Assembly: GCA_031283505.1 (NCBI GenBank)
Contig: JAITBO010000046.1
Location: 1 to 32,455, forward strand
DNA from: Treponema sp.
Lineage (GTDB): Bacteria; Spirochaetota; Spirochaetia; Treponematales; Breznakiellaceae
DNA length: 32,455 nucleotides
Direction of reading: 5' to 3'
A program made the translations under genes and the position numbers. Shown here one piece after another: positions 7,842-15,085 of the stretch (the stretch's first letter is position 1; each line of letters starts with the position of its first letter). A model generated the notes under the pieces. That model was not told where the DNA came from and searched no databases. It saw only the letters and a list, made by a program, of their open reading frames with translations.

Positions 7842-8093
7842 TCAGCTTTTTTTGTAAATGAAAAAACCTGCCGTAGCGCCTGCCACGCCGCTTATCATCA
7901 GAATAATAGGCCGGGCATAACCATCGGCAATCTTATTGGTTCCCAAAAGCTTATTCACTCCACTGGCAAGCCTGCCCCCCACAGATTGCCTGAATTCCAC
8001 AAACTGCCAGATTCCTATTACCAACACTACCACTCCTGCGGCGAGCAGGACGATCCCGGCAATTTGCGGGAACTTTAAACCGCGTTTTCCCAT
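7842..8093 (-). CDS. Small two-helix membrane protein, DUF3185-like
   Basis: An 83-residue protein with two hydrophobic segments, at about residues 11-32 (IAGIVLLAAGVVVLVIGIWQFV) and 61-79 (ARPIILMISGVAGATAGFF), joined by a polar link with GRLASGVNKLLGTN. The layout and the first-helix pattern match DUF3185 inner-membrane proteins, whose role is unknown. The ATG has an excellent AAGGAG site five bases upstream. It lies 26 bp after rlpA and ends at the terminator hairpins, so it is probably the last gene of a uvrB-rlpA unit. The family assignment is from memory and moderately sure. Confidence 0.7.
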   Translation of the reverse strand: MGKRGLKFPQIAGIVLLAAGVVVLVIGIWQFVEFRQSVGGRLASGVNKLLGTNKIADGYARPIILMISGVAGATAGFFIYKKS

Positions 8094-8119
8094 ATCTTCT
8101 CCTTAATAAAGCCTTTTTA

Positions 8120-9145
8120 CTATTCTTCCCGGATTACCGCTTCCTTAAAGCCGGCGTTTCCGAGCTTTTCAGCGATAGATTTTACATTTTCCGCCTTGAT
8201 TCCCGCAAGTACCACGCGGTAGATTTCGCCGCTCCGTTCATACGCCGGATTCAAACCTGCGTTTTTCAGCCTGTCAAAGGCGTCCACCGCATAACGGGGT
8301 ATCTTGTAAGCCCCGATCTGGATGCGGTAACTCTTGCCGGTCTCCGCCGGGGGGATGCCCGGTTTGATTTCCGCAGGGGGGAGGGTAGGTTGAACCGCCG
8401 CGGCGGGCCTGGAAACAGGCTCGTTCCGCACCGGCGCCGCTTCCGCCGGCGTCTGGTTCTGCCGTACCGGAACAGTCCGTCCGGGGGCCGCCTGAACAGG
8501 TTGGCTGGTAAAGGCGTCCGCCACGACCGGCGCCGGGGTCTCGGATACCGAAACCGCAGCCGGCGTGGGCGCCGAAGCCGGGGGCGTAACCGCTGTGGCG
8601 CTGGACGGAACAGGAAGTTCCCGGCTTTCCAACCCTTGAGCGGGGTACTGACGACCCGCCGAAGGCCGGGAAGCGGCGCTTGCCCGGGGAACCGGCGCCG
8701 CCGGAGGAGTCAAGATTTCCTGTGACGGAGGCCGGAGCGGCCTGCCGTTATCCATGGGCAGGGCAATGGCTTCAAGGCTTTCCACCACCACCGGCGCGGT
8801 ACCGGTAGAAATTATATCCAACTGTTCCGCCGCCCCCTGTGAAAGGTCAATGATCCGGGCGGACACAAAGGGTCCCCGGTCATTCACCCGCACAACAACA
8901 GATTTGTTGTTGTTTTTATTCGTTACCTTCAGCATAGTCCCAAAAGGAAGAGTCGGATGAGCCGCGGTTAGCTGGCTGGGAGTAAAAATTTCCCCCGAAG
9001 CGGTAGGCCGCCCCCCGAATTCAACCCCGTACCAGGATGCAACCCCTTCCTGGGTGAAAATGCCGAACTGACTGTTCGGGGCTTGAGCGCCGCATATTCC
9101 CGCCAAACCCAAGCCGACTAACAACAAAACAACATTCCTTTTCAT
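8120..9145 (-). CDS. rlpA: RlpA-type septal ring lytic transglycosylase with SPOR domain
   Basis: The 341-residue exported protein starts with a signal peptide (about residues 1-21, cut after GAQA); there is no lipobox, unlike E. coli RlpA. Residues 33-122 form the double-psi beta-barrel domain with ASWYG, TASGEIF, LTAAHPTLPFGT and VVVRVNDRGPF, which hold the conserved Glu, His and Asp of the active site. A Pro/Ala-rich linker covers about 135-260. Residues 268-341 form a SPOR domain (SYRIQIGAYKIPRYAVDAF) that binds denuded glycan strands at division sites. RlpA enzymes cleave glycan strands lacking stem peptides. The start has a weak GTGGA site. It lies 70 bp after uvrB and 26 bp before the DUF3185-like gene. 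Confidence 0.93.
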   Translation of the reverse strand: MKRNVVLLLVGLGLAGICGAQAPNSQFGIFTQEGVASWYGVEFGGRPTASGEIFTPSQLTAAHPTLPFGTMLKVTNKNNNKSVVVRVNDRGPFVSARIIDLSQGAAEQLDIISTGTAPVVVESLEAIALPMDNGRPLRPPSQEILTPPAAPVPRASAASRPSAGRQYPAQGLESRELPVPSSATAVTPPASAPTPAAVSVSETPAPVVADAFTSQPVQAAPGRTVPVRQNQTPAEAAPVRNEPVSRPAAAVQPTLPPAEIKPGIPPAETGKSYRIQIGAYKIPRYAVDAFDRLKNAGLNPAYERSGEIYRVVLAGIKAENVKSIAEKLGNAGFKEAVIREE

Positions 9146-9214
9146 ATTCCACTTATCGGCAGCTAAAGCTGAAGTAGTGAGGAATTAGGAGCAAGAAATA
9201 AAAATTTCCTGCCC

Positions 9215-11212
9215 TTAAATGTTTTTGTTCCCTATTTCTTTGATTTTTTGAATTTCGTCCCGTATGACCGCTGCCTGCTCGAATTCCAGGTTTTTCGCGT
9301 GTTCCAACATTTCGGCGTTCAGGGCGGTCAGAAGCTGCTTGCGTTGGGCGGGGACAAGGACATTGTAGGATTTTTTGAGAACCTCTATGGAAGTGGCGGC
9401 GGCGCCCTGTTCTTCCTCGGCGTGACGGGTCAGAATGTCGGCGATGGCTTTCTTTACCGTGGTGGGGGTAATGCCGTGTTCCTTGTTGTAGGCCATTTGT
9501 ACGGTCCGGCGGTGTTCGGTCTCGGCTATGGCTGCCCGCATGGCGTCGCTTTCCCGGTCGGCGTACATGATCACCTTGCCTGCGGCGTTCCGGGCAGCCC
9601 GGCCTATGATCTGGACGAGGCTTGTCAGAGAACGCAGAAACCCGATTTTATCCGCGTCCAGGATGGCGATGAACGAGACTTCGGGCAGATCAATGCCTTC
9701 CCGGAGGAGGTTGATTCCTACAAGAATGTCGAAATCTCCCTGGCGGAGTTGGGTGAGGATTTCCACCCGTTCTATGGTTTCCACCTCGCTGTGTATGTAC
9801 CGTACCTTGAGGCCCAGGCCGGAAAGGTAGTCTGTAAGGTCTTCGGCCATTTTTTTTGTCAGGGTGAGGATGAGGGACCGTTCCCTCGCGTCAATGCGGC
9901 GGCGTACTTCGGCGTAAATATCCTCCATCTGGCCTTCCGAAGGGCGTACCTCGATTTCCGGGTCCAGGAGGCCCGTGGGCCTGATGAGTTGCCGGACCAC
10001 CCGTTTGGACAGCTCCGTTTCGGTCTTGCCCGGAGTGGCGGACACGTAGATGGTCTTGTCCAGCCGCTCCACGAACTCATCGTACCGCAGGGGCCGGTTG
10101 TCCAGGGCACAGGGAAGCCGGAAGCCGTAATCCACAAGGCTCGTCTTGCGGCTCCGGTCCCCGGCGTACATGGCCCCTATCTGGGGGAGGGTTACATGGC
10201 TTTCGTCTATAAAGGTCAGATGTTTTTTTGGGAAGTAGTCGATTAAGGTGTCCGGGGGATCGCCGGGTTTCCGTCCGGCCAGGGGGGCGGAATAGTTTTC
10301 TATGCCCGGACAGTAGCCCATTTCGGTAAGCATCTCGATATCGTATTCGACCCGGGTCTTGAGGCGTTCGGCCTCAAGCTGCTTCCCGTTGCTTTTAAGA
10401 AATTCGTACCGTCCGGCCAATTCGTCCTTAACGCTTGCCAGGGCGTTGTGAATCATGTCGGCAGGCATGACGAACTGTTTGGCAGGGTAGATCATAGCCC
10501 GGTCCAGTTCCTCCAGGACTTCTCCGGAAACGGGATTGAAGCGCCTGATCCGTTCCACCGTATTCCAGTCCATGTCCACCCGGTAGGCGTCTTCCAGATA
10601 GGCGGGAAATATCTCCAGGGTATCCCCCCGGCGGCGGAAACGGCCGCGTTCCAAAACCGCGTCGTTCCGTTCGTACTGAAGTTCCACAAAGCGGCGGATC
10701 AAAACGTCCACATCGACTGTGTCTCCCCGGGCGAAGGCGGCGGTCATCTTCCTGTAAACTTCCGGAGTTGCCAGGCCGTAGATACAGGACACGGTGGCCA
10801 CGATGATCACGTCTTCCCGCTCCATAAGGCTCCGGGTGGCCGACAGACGGAGCCGCTCAATCTCTTCATTTATTGAAGCGTCTTTTTCTATATAAAGGTC
10901 CCGGCTGGCAACATAGGCCTCGGGCTGGTAATAATCGTAATAGGAGACGAAGTATTCCACCGCGTTATGGGGGAAGAAGCCTTTGAACTCCCGGTAAAGC
11001 TGGGCCGCCAGGGTTTTGTTGTGGCTCACGATGAGAGTGGGCAATTGGACCGCTTCTATGATTTTCGCCATAGTAAAGGTTTTGCCGGAACCTGTAACCC
11101 CCTGGAGGGTCTGATGCTGATCGCCGGAGCGTATTCCGGCGGACAGGGCGGCGATGGCCTCACCCTGATCCCCTGCGGGACAGAAGGGGGAGACAACTTC
11201 AAAGGGGCGCAT
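9215..11212 (-). CDS. uvrB: Excinuclease ABC subunit B
   Basis: UvrB is the damage-verifying helicase-like subunit of nucleotide excision repair, loaded by UvrA and then bound by UvrC. Walker A GVTGSGKT (about residues 38-45), the YYDYYQPEAYV beta-hairpin, the Walker B DESHV, and the helicase motif QIIGRAARN are all present. The last 35 residues form the UVR domain (MLEHAKNLEFEQAAVIRDEI). I place the start at the ATG at 11212 (MRPFEVVSPFCPAGDQ), which gives 665 residues, the normal length and N-terminus. The frame stays open 21 codons further upstream, to 11275, but that extension is unlike the family. It appears to head the uvrB-rlpA-DUF3185 unit. Confidence 0.96.
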   Translation of the reverse strand: MRPFEVVSPFCPAGDQGEAIAALSAGIRSGDQHQTLQGVTGSGKTFTMAKIIEAVQLPTLIVSHNKTLAAQLYREFKGFFPHNAVEYFVSYYDYYQPEAYVASRDLYIEKDASINEEIERLRLSATRSLMEREDVIIVATVSCIYGLATPEVYRKMTAAFARGDTVDVDVLIRRFVELQYERNDAVLERGRFRRRGDTLEIFPAYLEDAYRVDMDWNTVERIRRFNPVSGEVLEELDRAMIYPAKQFVMPADMIHNALASVKDELAGRYEFLKSNGKQLEAERLKTRVEYDIEMLTEMGYCPGIENYSAPLAGRKPGDPPDTLIDYFPKKHLTFIDESHVTLPQIGAMYAGDRSRKTSLVDYGFRLPCALDNRPLRYDEFVERLDKTIYVSATPGKTETELSKRVVRQLIRPTGLLDPEIEVRPSEGQMEDIYAEVRRRIDARERSLILTLTKKMAEDLTDYLSGLGLKVRYIHSEVETIERVEILTQLRQGDFDILVGINLLREGIDLPEVSFIAILDADKIGFLRSLTSLVQIIGRAARNAAGKVIMYADRESDAMRAAIAETEHRRTVQMAYNKEHGITPTTVKKAIADILTRHAEEEQGAAATSIEVLKKSYNVLVPAQRKQLLTALNAEMLEHAKNLEFEQAAVIRDEIQKIKEIGNKNI

Positions 11213-11218
11213 AGAGGT

Positions 11219-11247
11219 ATTATGCGTCCTATAGCGTACAAAGGCAA
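11219..11247 (-). promoter_or_regulatory. Candidate uvrB promoter, possibly giving a near-leaderless mRNA
   Basis: On the minus strand, TTGCCT (11247-11242) and CATAAT (11224-11219) are separated by 17 bp, as in sigma-70 promoters. The -10 box ends only six bases before the proposed uvrB ATG, so transcription would begin at or next to it. There is no Shine-Dalgarno sequence at normal spacing. The match may be chance, so confidence is low. Confidence 0.3.
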
Positions 11248-11520
11248 GGGATCGCGTTGCCTCAACAGGATACACATAGAAATTTTAACCCGGAGATATA
11301 CAGAGGAACACGGAGTTTTTATTACAAACTCATGTTATGCAGGAAGAATAATATGAACCACGAACCGCACGAACTTTTGAGGTTAAATCCATAGTTTGTT
11401 CGTGAAGTTCACGGTCAAATTTCTTTAATTTTGGCTCCCGTGCGTAAGGTGAGTTACAAAATCCCGCCATTCCGCCTTCCCCGCGGATATGACCAGGCTG
11501 ACGATAGACGCTCCATATTA

Positions 11521-12483
11521 TCACTCAATAACGGTTACCCTGTATGCACGGTAACGGGGAGCGTTATCCCTTTTGCTCCGTTCTTCGTCTTCTTCCTGCT
11601 GATATTTTACCTTTACACCCGGTTGAAGTTCCGCGAAATCCCGGTTGGTAACGGAACTGTAGTGGAAAAACAAATTGTTGTTTGCCTCATCCTTTATGAA
11701 GCCAAATCCGTTAGGATTAATGCTGAAAATCGAAGAAACATATTCCGGTGAGTGTCCGGCAGTTATTTCGCCCTCAGAATTATTGTCATCCGCACTATTC
11801 GATAGAGATTGATTTCTGTCATTGTTTTTGTCGGGGACAAACAGGTTCTTAATATAGATACTGTTGTTTTGTTCGATTCTATGATACATGGGCACGGGGT
11901 AAAAAACTTCGTCAAGAAGCTGTCGGGAAGTTTTTGTTTCTCCGGGTTTGCCATTTTCGTTCAGAAAGGTAAAGTCCCAACAGATGAGCATAACTTGTGT
12001 TCCCACGGTATGCAGTTTGCGGACCAGCGGAACATAATCGCCGTCTCCGGCCACCAATACAAGAATATCAAAATGTTTGTAAATGGCAAGTTCATAGGCT
12101 TCAAGGGCAAGCCATACGTCAATCCCCTTTTCCTGGGCGGTATTATTCTCGCCGTACATCAGGGGCAGGTAATGACTCACGATATTTTCGCGCATAAGAA
12201 TATCTTCAAAGATGCGTTCGCTCTGAATTTTTTCTCCCAGATCTTTTACTGAGGATCTGCCTTTAAAATAATGGGCGTCAATAATCTGGCACTGCCTGAT
12301 ATCTGTCTTTGTAAGAACAGAAATTTCATTCCTGATAAATTCATGCAACCCGTTGATGCTTATCCTGGATTTTTTCGTATGTTCATATTTGTAATAATTA
12401 CTGACTTTGTAAAAGTAATATCCGTCATAAAATATTCCTATCCGCAATACGTCCAATATGTTTTTATTCATCATACACATCAT
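11521..12483 (-). CDS. NYN-domain (PIN-like) nuclease with C-terminal cold-shock-like domain
   Basis: A 320-residue protein. Residues 13-200 fit the NYN/LabA (DUF88) fold, PIN-like RNases with a metal site of acidic residues. Seen here are GIFYDGYYF (Asp20), KGIDVWLALEAY (Asp122) and LVAGDGDYVPLVRKL (Asp147, Asp149). After an Asn/Ser-rich linker, residues 250-320 resemble an S1/cold-shock OB domain (SINPNGFGFIKDEANNNLFF, then HYSSV). RNA cleavage with OB-domain RNA binding is inferred. The start is uncertain: Met1, 2, 4 and 5 are all possible and none has a strong ribosome binding site. The 308 bp before uvrB show no gene, and the same direction is not enough to claim an operon. Confidence 0.8.
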   Translation of the reverse strand: MMCMMNKNILDVLRIGIFYDGYYFYKVSNYYKYEHTKKSRISINGLHEFIRNEISVLTKTDIRQCQIIDAHYFKGRSSVKDLGEKIQSERIFEDILMRENIVSHYLPLMYGENNTAQEKGIDVWLALEAYELAIYKHFDILVLVAGDGDYVPLVRKLHTVGTQVMLICWDFTFLNENGKPGETKTSRQLLDEVFYPVPMYHRIEQNNSIYIKNLFVPDKNNDRNQSLSNSADDNNSEGEITAGHSPEYVSSIFSINPNGFGFIKDEANNNLFFHYSSVTNRDFAELQPGVKVKYQQEEDEERSKRDNAPRYRAYRVTVIE

Positions 12484-12546
12484 TCTAGTATGATTTCTAT
12501 ATAGATATCAAGTATACGAATCGCCTGATAATTTTTCCAGCCGAAA

Positions 12547-12598
12547 ACAGGGGGTGAAGCCACCCGCTGTTAGTAAAGGAGGATTTTAAGGAATGTAA
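12547..12598 (+). promoter_or_regulatory. Hairpin followed by a Shine-Dalgarno and AUG-UAA start-stop
   Basis: An imperfect hairpin, ACAGGGGGTG-AAGC-CACCCGCTGT (12547-12570), is followed by AAAGGAGG (12575-12582) and, ten bases on, ATG TAA (12593-12598). This is a ribosome binding site driving a start codon directly followed by a stop. It lies about 110 bp before the IS630-type transposase start. It may be the stump of a deleted gene or a minimal regulatory uORF; neither can be shown here. Confidence 0.35.
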
Positions 12599-12651
12599 CG
12601 GACCCGGCAGCCAACCTGGTATTTCAACATTTGCTAACAGCTCCGGGTATC

Positions 12652-12693
12652 TTGATTAGGTTAAAAGCAATGCTATACAATATTCTTGTATAG
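12652..12693 (+). promoter_or_regulatory. Candidate transposase promoter with overlapping palindrome
   Basis: TTGATT (12652-12657) and TATACA (12674-12679) have a 16-bp spacer. A perfect inverted repeat CTATACAA-TATTC-TTGTATAG (12673-12693) overlaps the -10 box and could be an operator or part of an element end. The ribosome binding site GAGGAGGA (12693-12700) follows. Confidence 0.45.
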
Positions 12694-12709
12694 AGGAGGA
12701 ATATTTGAG

Positions 12710-13204
12710 ATGAGAGGGAAGACCTATCGGGTACATTTAACGAAGGATGAAGAAAAGCGGTTGAACGATATAGTAAACAAGGGAGGCCATTCGGCACACC
12801 ATGTAAGGCGGGCCCATATATTACTCCTGTTGAACGAGGAAGCGCAGGGGGAGGGGAAACCGGTACCGGCCCAAAGCGAAATAGCCCGTCAGTGCGGATG
12901 CAATACTGCCGTGGTGTATACGGTAAGTAAGCAATACGTGGAAGAAGGGATAGAACGGGTATTAAACCGGAAAAAGCGGGAAAGTCCACCGGTACCGGCG
13001 AAGGTGACCGGAGAGATAGAGGCAAAACTTATCGCGTTAAGCTGCGGAGAACCGCCTAAGGGATATAGTCGATGGACATTGCGATTGTTGGAAGAAAAGA
13101 GCAAGATAGCATTAGGGATAGAACTTTCAGACACCACGATACGGTCGGTGTTAAAAAAATATGAGTTCGATGGAATACTAAGGAACCATGCAGAAATAAC
13201 ATGA
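12710..13204 (+). pseudogene. IS630-family transposase, N-terminal half only
   Basis: From the ATG at 12710 (GAGGAGGA nine bases upstream) the 164-residue product carries the IS630-type N-terminal helix-turn-helix region: HHVRRAHILLLLNEEAQGEG, QSEIARQCGCNTAVVYTVSK, then GYSRWTLRLLEEKS and LSDTTIRSVLKK. Full-length transposases continue into a DDE catalytic domain, but here the frame stops shortly after LKKYEFDG inside a palindrome (13194-13223). No DDE part is found downstream. It may still bind DNA but cannot transpose itself. The promoter and ribosome binding site look intact, so a truncated DNA-binding product could be made. Confidence 0.8.
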
Positions 13205-13223
13205 CCGTTTGGTCATGTTATTT
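13194..13223. repeat. 13-bp palindrome at the truncation point of the transposase
   Basis: AAATAACATGACC (13194-13206) and GGTCATGTTATTT (13211-13223) form a perfect stem with a GTTT loop. The transposase stop codon TGA lies inside its left arm. The outer flanks CTAAGGAA and TTTCCTAAGG resemble those of the palindrome at 6976-7016. It could end transcription or mark the junction where the 3' half of the transposase was lost. Confidence 0.75.
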
Positions 13224-13375
13224 CCTAAGGGGCCGCGAAAGAACGCTAATTTTCACGAATTATTAGCAAAATGAGGGCTTTTTCAAGACCTCGGTGTATC
13301 CGTGGATATTATTTTTTGTTTTTTAGTGTAATCAGCCCACTAGCTTTTAAGAAAAAAACAGGTTATATTAAGAAT

Positions 13376-14833
13376 ATGTTGATGATACAGAGCAGGCTGA
13401 AGTTTCTGACGGGCTTGGCGTTCCTTCTTTTGTTAATGGCGCCGTTAATTTCCTGTAATTGGACGCCTCTTTTAAGCAAAAATATGGCGGAAGATCCGGA
13501 CAATCCGGTAAATATTCCGGATTACGAAGGCCGGGAAACCAGGACATTTTCCGCCCTGAATACGGAAACCAATAAGCGATATACCGTGAACGCGGTTCAC
13601 CTGGCGGAAAATGACTACTGCATCGTTTATGGGGATCCGAGCGCCGGTATATCCTTTGAAACGGCCAAAAATATTGCCTCCGGGTTTGAGGACGGCGTTT
13701 ATCCGGTTATAACGGATGCTTTTGGGGATTTTCGGGAACATCTGGGTGATAAAAATTTCGGCCAGTACGCCAAACTCACCCTTCTCCTGATGGATATTAA
13801 GGACGGGTATAACTCCACAACGAATTCCTCTTATATTGCGGGGTATTTTTATCCGGGGGATATGTACAACAAGAAAACGCTTTCCTATTCCAATGAAACG
13901 GCTCTCCTCTACATGGATATTAGCCCCGGTAACCCTAAAGGCGATGAGTTTTTAAGCGTCGTTGCCCATGAATTTCAGCATTTGATCAATTTTTCTATCC
14001 GTATGAAGCAGCAGGACGGCGGTCTGAAAGTCAAACCCCAGAACACCTGGATAGACGAGGGATTGGCGTCGGCGGCGGAATATCTCTACGGCAAGAAGCA
14101 GATCCAAAACAAGATTGACTACTTTAATGATGACAAGGGGAATGACTTTTCCGGGGGAGATACTTTTCTTACCTGGGACAGCCAATATGAAGATTATTGT
14201 ACGGTTTATTTGTTCTTCCAATGGCTCAGAATTCAGGCGGATGGAAAGCAGGAAATCTACAAGGATATTATTAACTCGAAGCATTTGGATTACCGGGCGG
14301 TGACCGGGGCGGCGGCGAAGCATATAGACGGACAGTTTGACGATTGGGAGACTTTGCTGAGTTATTGGCTTTTGGCGAACCATGTTAACGCCGCAGAGGG
14401 GGCCTTGGGATACAATGGGGAAATTACCACCAAAATTCGGGCTATCACCGGCAAGCGCGTTTCCCTGGCCCCCGGCGAAGGAGTGTTCAGTTACCTGGAC
14501 GGTAATGGCTTTACCCCCAGCGATCAACCCATAGGGTCTCATATCCGGTATCTTGGGGTAACCCAGGCCGGGGAACTTATCAGTGCTACGGGAGGCGTTT
14601 TCCCTTCCGGAAAGACAGGCCGGATACTCACCTTTAACGCCAATACGGAGTCCAAAGCACGGAGTACCCAGACCGACAGCAAATGGAGCCAGGAAGTCGC
14701 CGGCATCTCCGAGACCGGGTATCTTACCGGCAACGCGAAGCCGCTGCCCCGGACGGTTGAAGGAGCGCGGCAGGCCGCGTCCGCCCAGGGTCCCTATCCC
14801 ATTGATATTCCTCCGTCTTTCTTTTTGGAATAG
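13376..14833 (+). CDS. Zinc metalloprotease lipoprotein, M30-like
   Basis: The 485-residue product (ATG at 13376) has a lipoprotein signal, FLLLLMAPLISC, with Cys27 as the lipidated residue, so it is probably anchored to a membrane facing outward. The motif VVAHEFQHLINF gives an HEXXH zinc site (His198, Glu199, His202), and WIDEGLASAAEYLY supplies Glu228 as likely third ligand. This spacing and the EGLA signature fit gluzincins of the M30 (hyicolysin) group. The start is not certain: ATG 13376 and 13382 are both possible, ribosome binding sites are weak, and an earlier in-frame ATG at 13271 would push the signal peptide inside. It is transcribed alone, between the transposase remnant and the repeat-rich smc leader. 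The substrate is unknown. Confidence 0.83.
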   Translation: MLMIQSRLKFLTGLAFLLLLMAPLISCNWTPLLSKNMAEDPDNPVNIPDYEGRETRTFSALNTETNKRYTVNAVHLAENDYCIVYGDPSAGISFETAKNIASGFEDGVYPVITDAFGDFREHLGDKNFGQYAKLTLLLMDIKDGYNSTTNSSYIAGYFYPGDMYNKKTLSYSNETALLYMDISPGNPKGDEFLSVVAHEFQHLINFSIRMKQQDGGLKVKPQNTWIDEGLASAAEYLYGKKQIQNKIDYFNDDKGNDFSGGDTFLTWDSQYEDYCTVYLFFQWLRIQADGKQEIYKDIINSKHLDYRAVTGAAAKHIDGQFDDWETLLSYWLLANHVNAAEGALGYNGEITTKIRAITGKRVSLAPGEGVFSYLDGNGFTPSDQPIGSHIRYLGVTQAGELISATGGVFPSGKTGRILTFNANTESKARSTQTDSKWSQEVAGISETGYLTGNAKPLPRTVEGARQAASAQGPYPIDIPPSFFLE

Positions 14834-14897
14834 CGCCATCAGGCCCTGGTTTTCTTTTCTCATATATTTTGGTTATAATAACTGAAATAGAGAGGCT

Positions 14898-14921
14898 TTC
14901 CCAAAACTTCAGTTTTGGGAA
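14898..14921. repeat. Palindrome with ACTTCAGT centre
   Basis: TTCCCAAAACT (14898-14908) and AGTTTTGGGAA (14911-14921) pair perfectly around TC. It opens a composite of three folded units ending at 15059. Its sequence is a variant of the type A stem with matching changes on both arms (TTCCC/GGGAA instead of GTTCC/GGAAC). Confidence 0.8.
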
Positions 14922-14935
14922 GGCAACTTTGAAAT

Positions 14936-14988
14936 TTGCGGTTTTGTCGAACCTTTGGTTCGCAGGCTGAAAGCCTGAAAAACTGCAA
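14936..14988. repeat. Three-way-junction repeat, copy 2
   Basis: Outer arms TTGCGGTTTT (14936-14945) and AAAACTGCAA (14979-14988) pair with one G-T wobble. Inside are CGAACC-TTT-GGTTCG (14948-14962) and CAGGCT-GAA-AGCCTG (14963-14977). Compared with copy 1 at 7275-7321, both inner stems are identical and both loops differ. It lies in the leader region of smc, about 100 bp before the start. Confidence 0.75.
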
Positions 14989-14990
14989 AA

Positions 14991-15059
14991 GTCTGTCCCC
15001 TCGAACCGGAGGTTTGCACCGTGCGTGTTAACGCACAGTCAATTAGTTTTGGGACAGGC
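14991..15059. repeat. Nested palindromic repeat, type B, inverted, in the smc leader
   Basis: Outer stem GTCTGTCCC (14991-14999) with GGGACAGGC (15051-15059) encloses CGAACC-GGA-GGTTTG (15002-15016) and the perfect GTGCGT-GTTA-ACGCAC (15021-15036). The minus strand of 15029-15058 carries the CCAAAACTAATTGACTGTG core seen at 1701-1748 and 31764-31814. It ends 16 bp before the smc ribosome binding site. Confidence 0.75.
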
Positions 15060-15085
15060 TCCAGTGTCTTTAAGCGGAGTATACG

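Noticed and set aside
9248..10246. 332-codon plus-strand frame opposite uvrB
   Set aside because: It is antisense to well-conserved UvrB motifs and its peptide has no family features.
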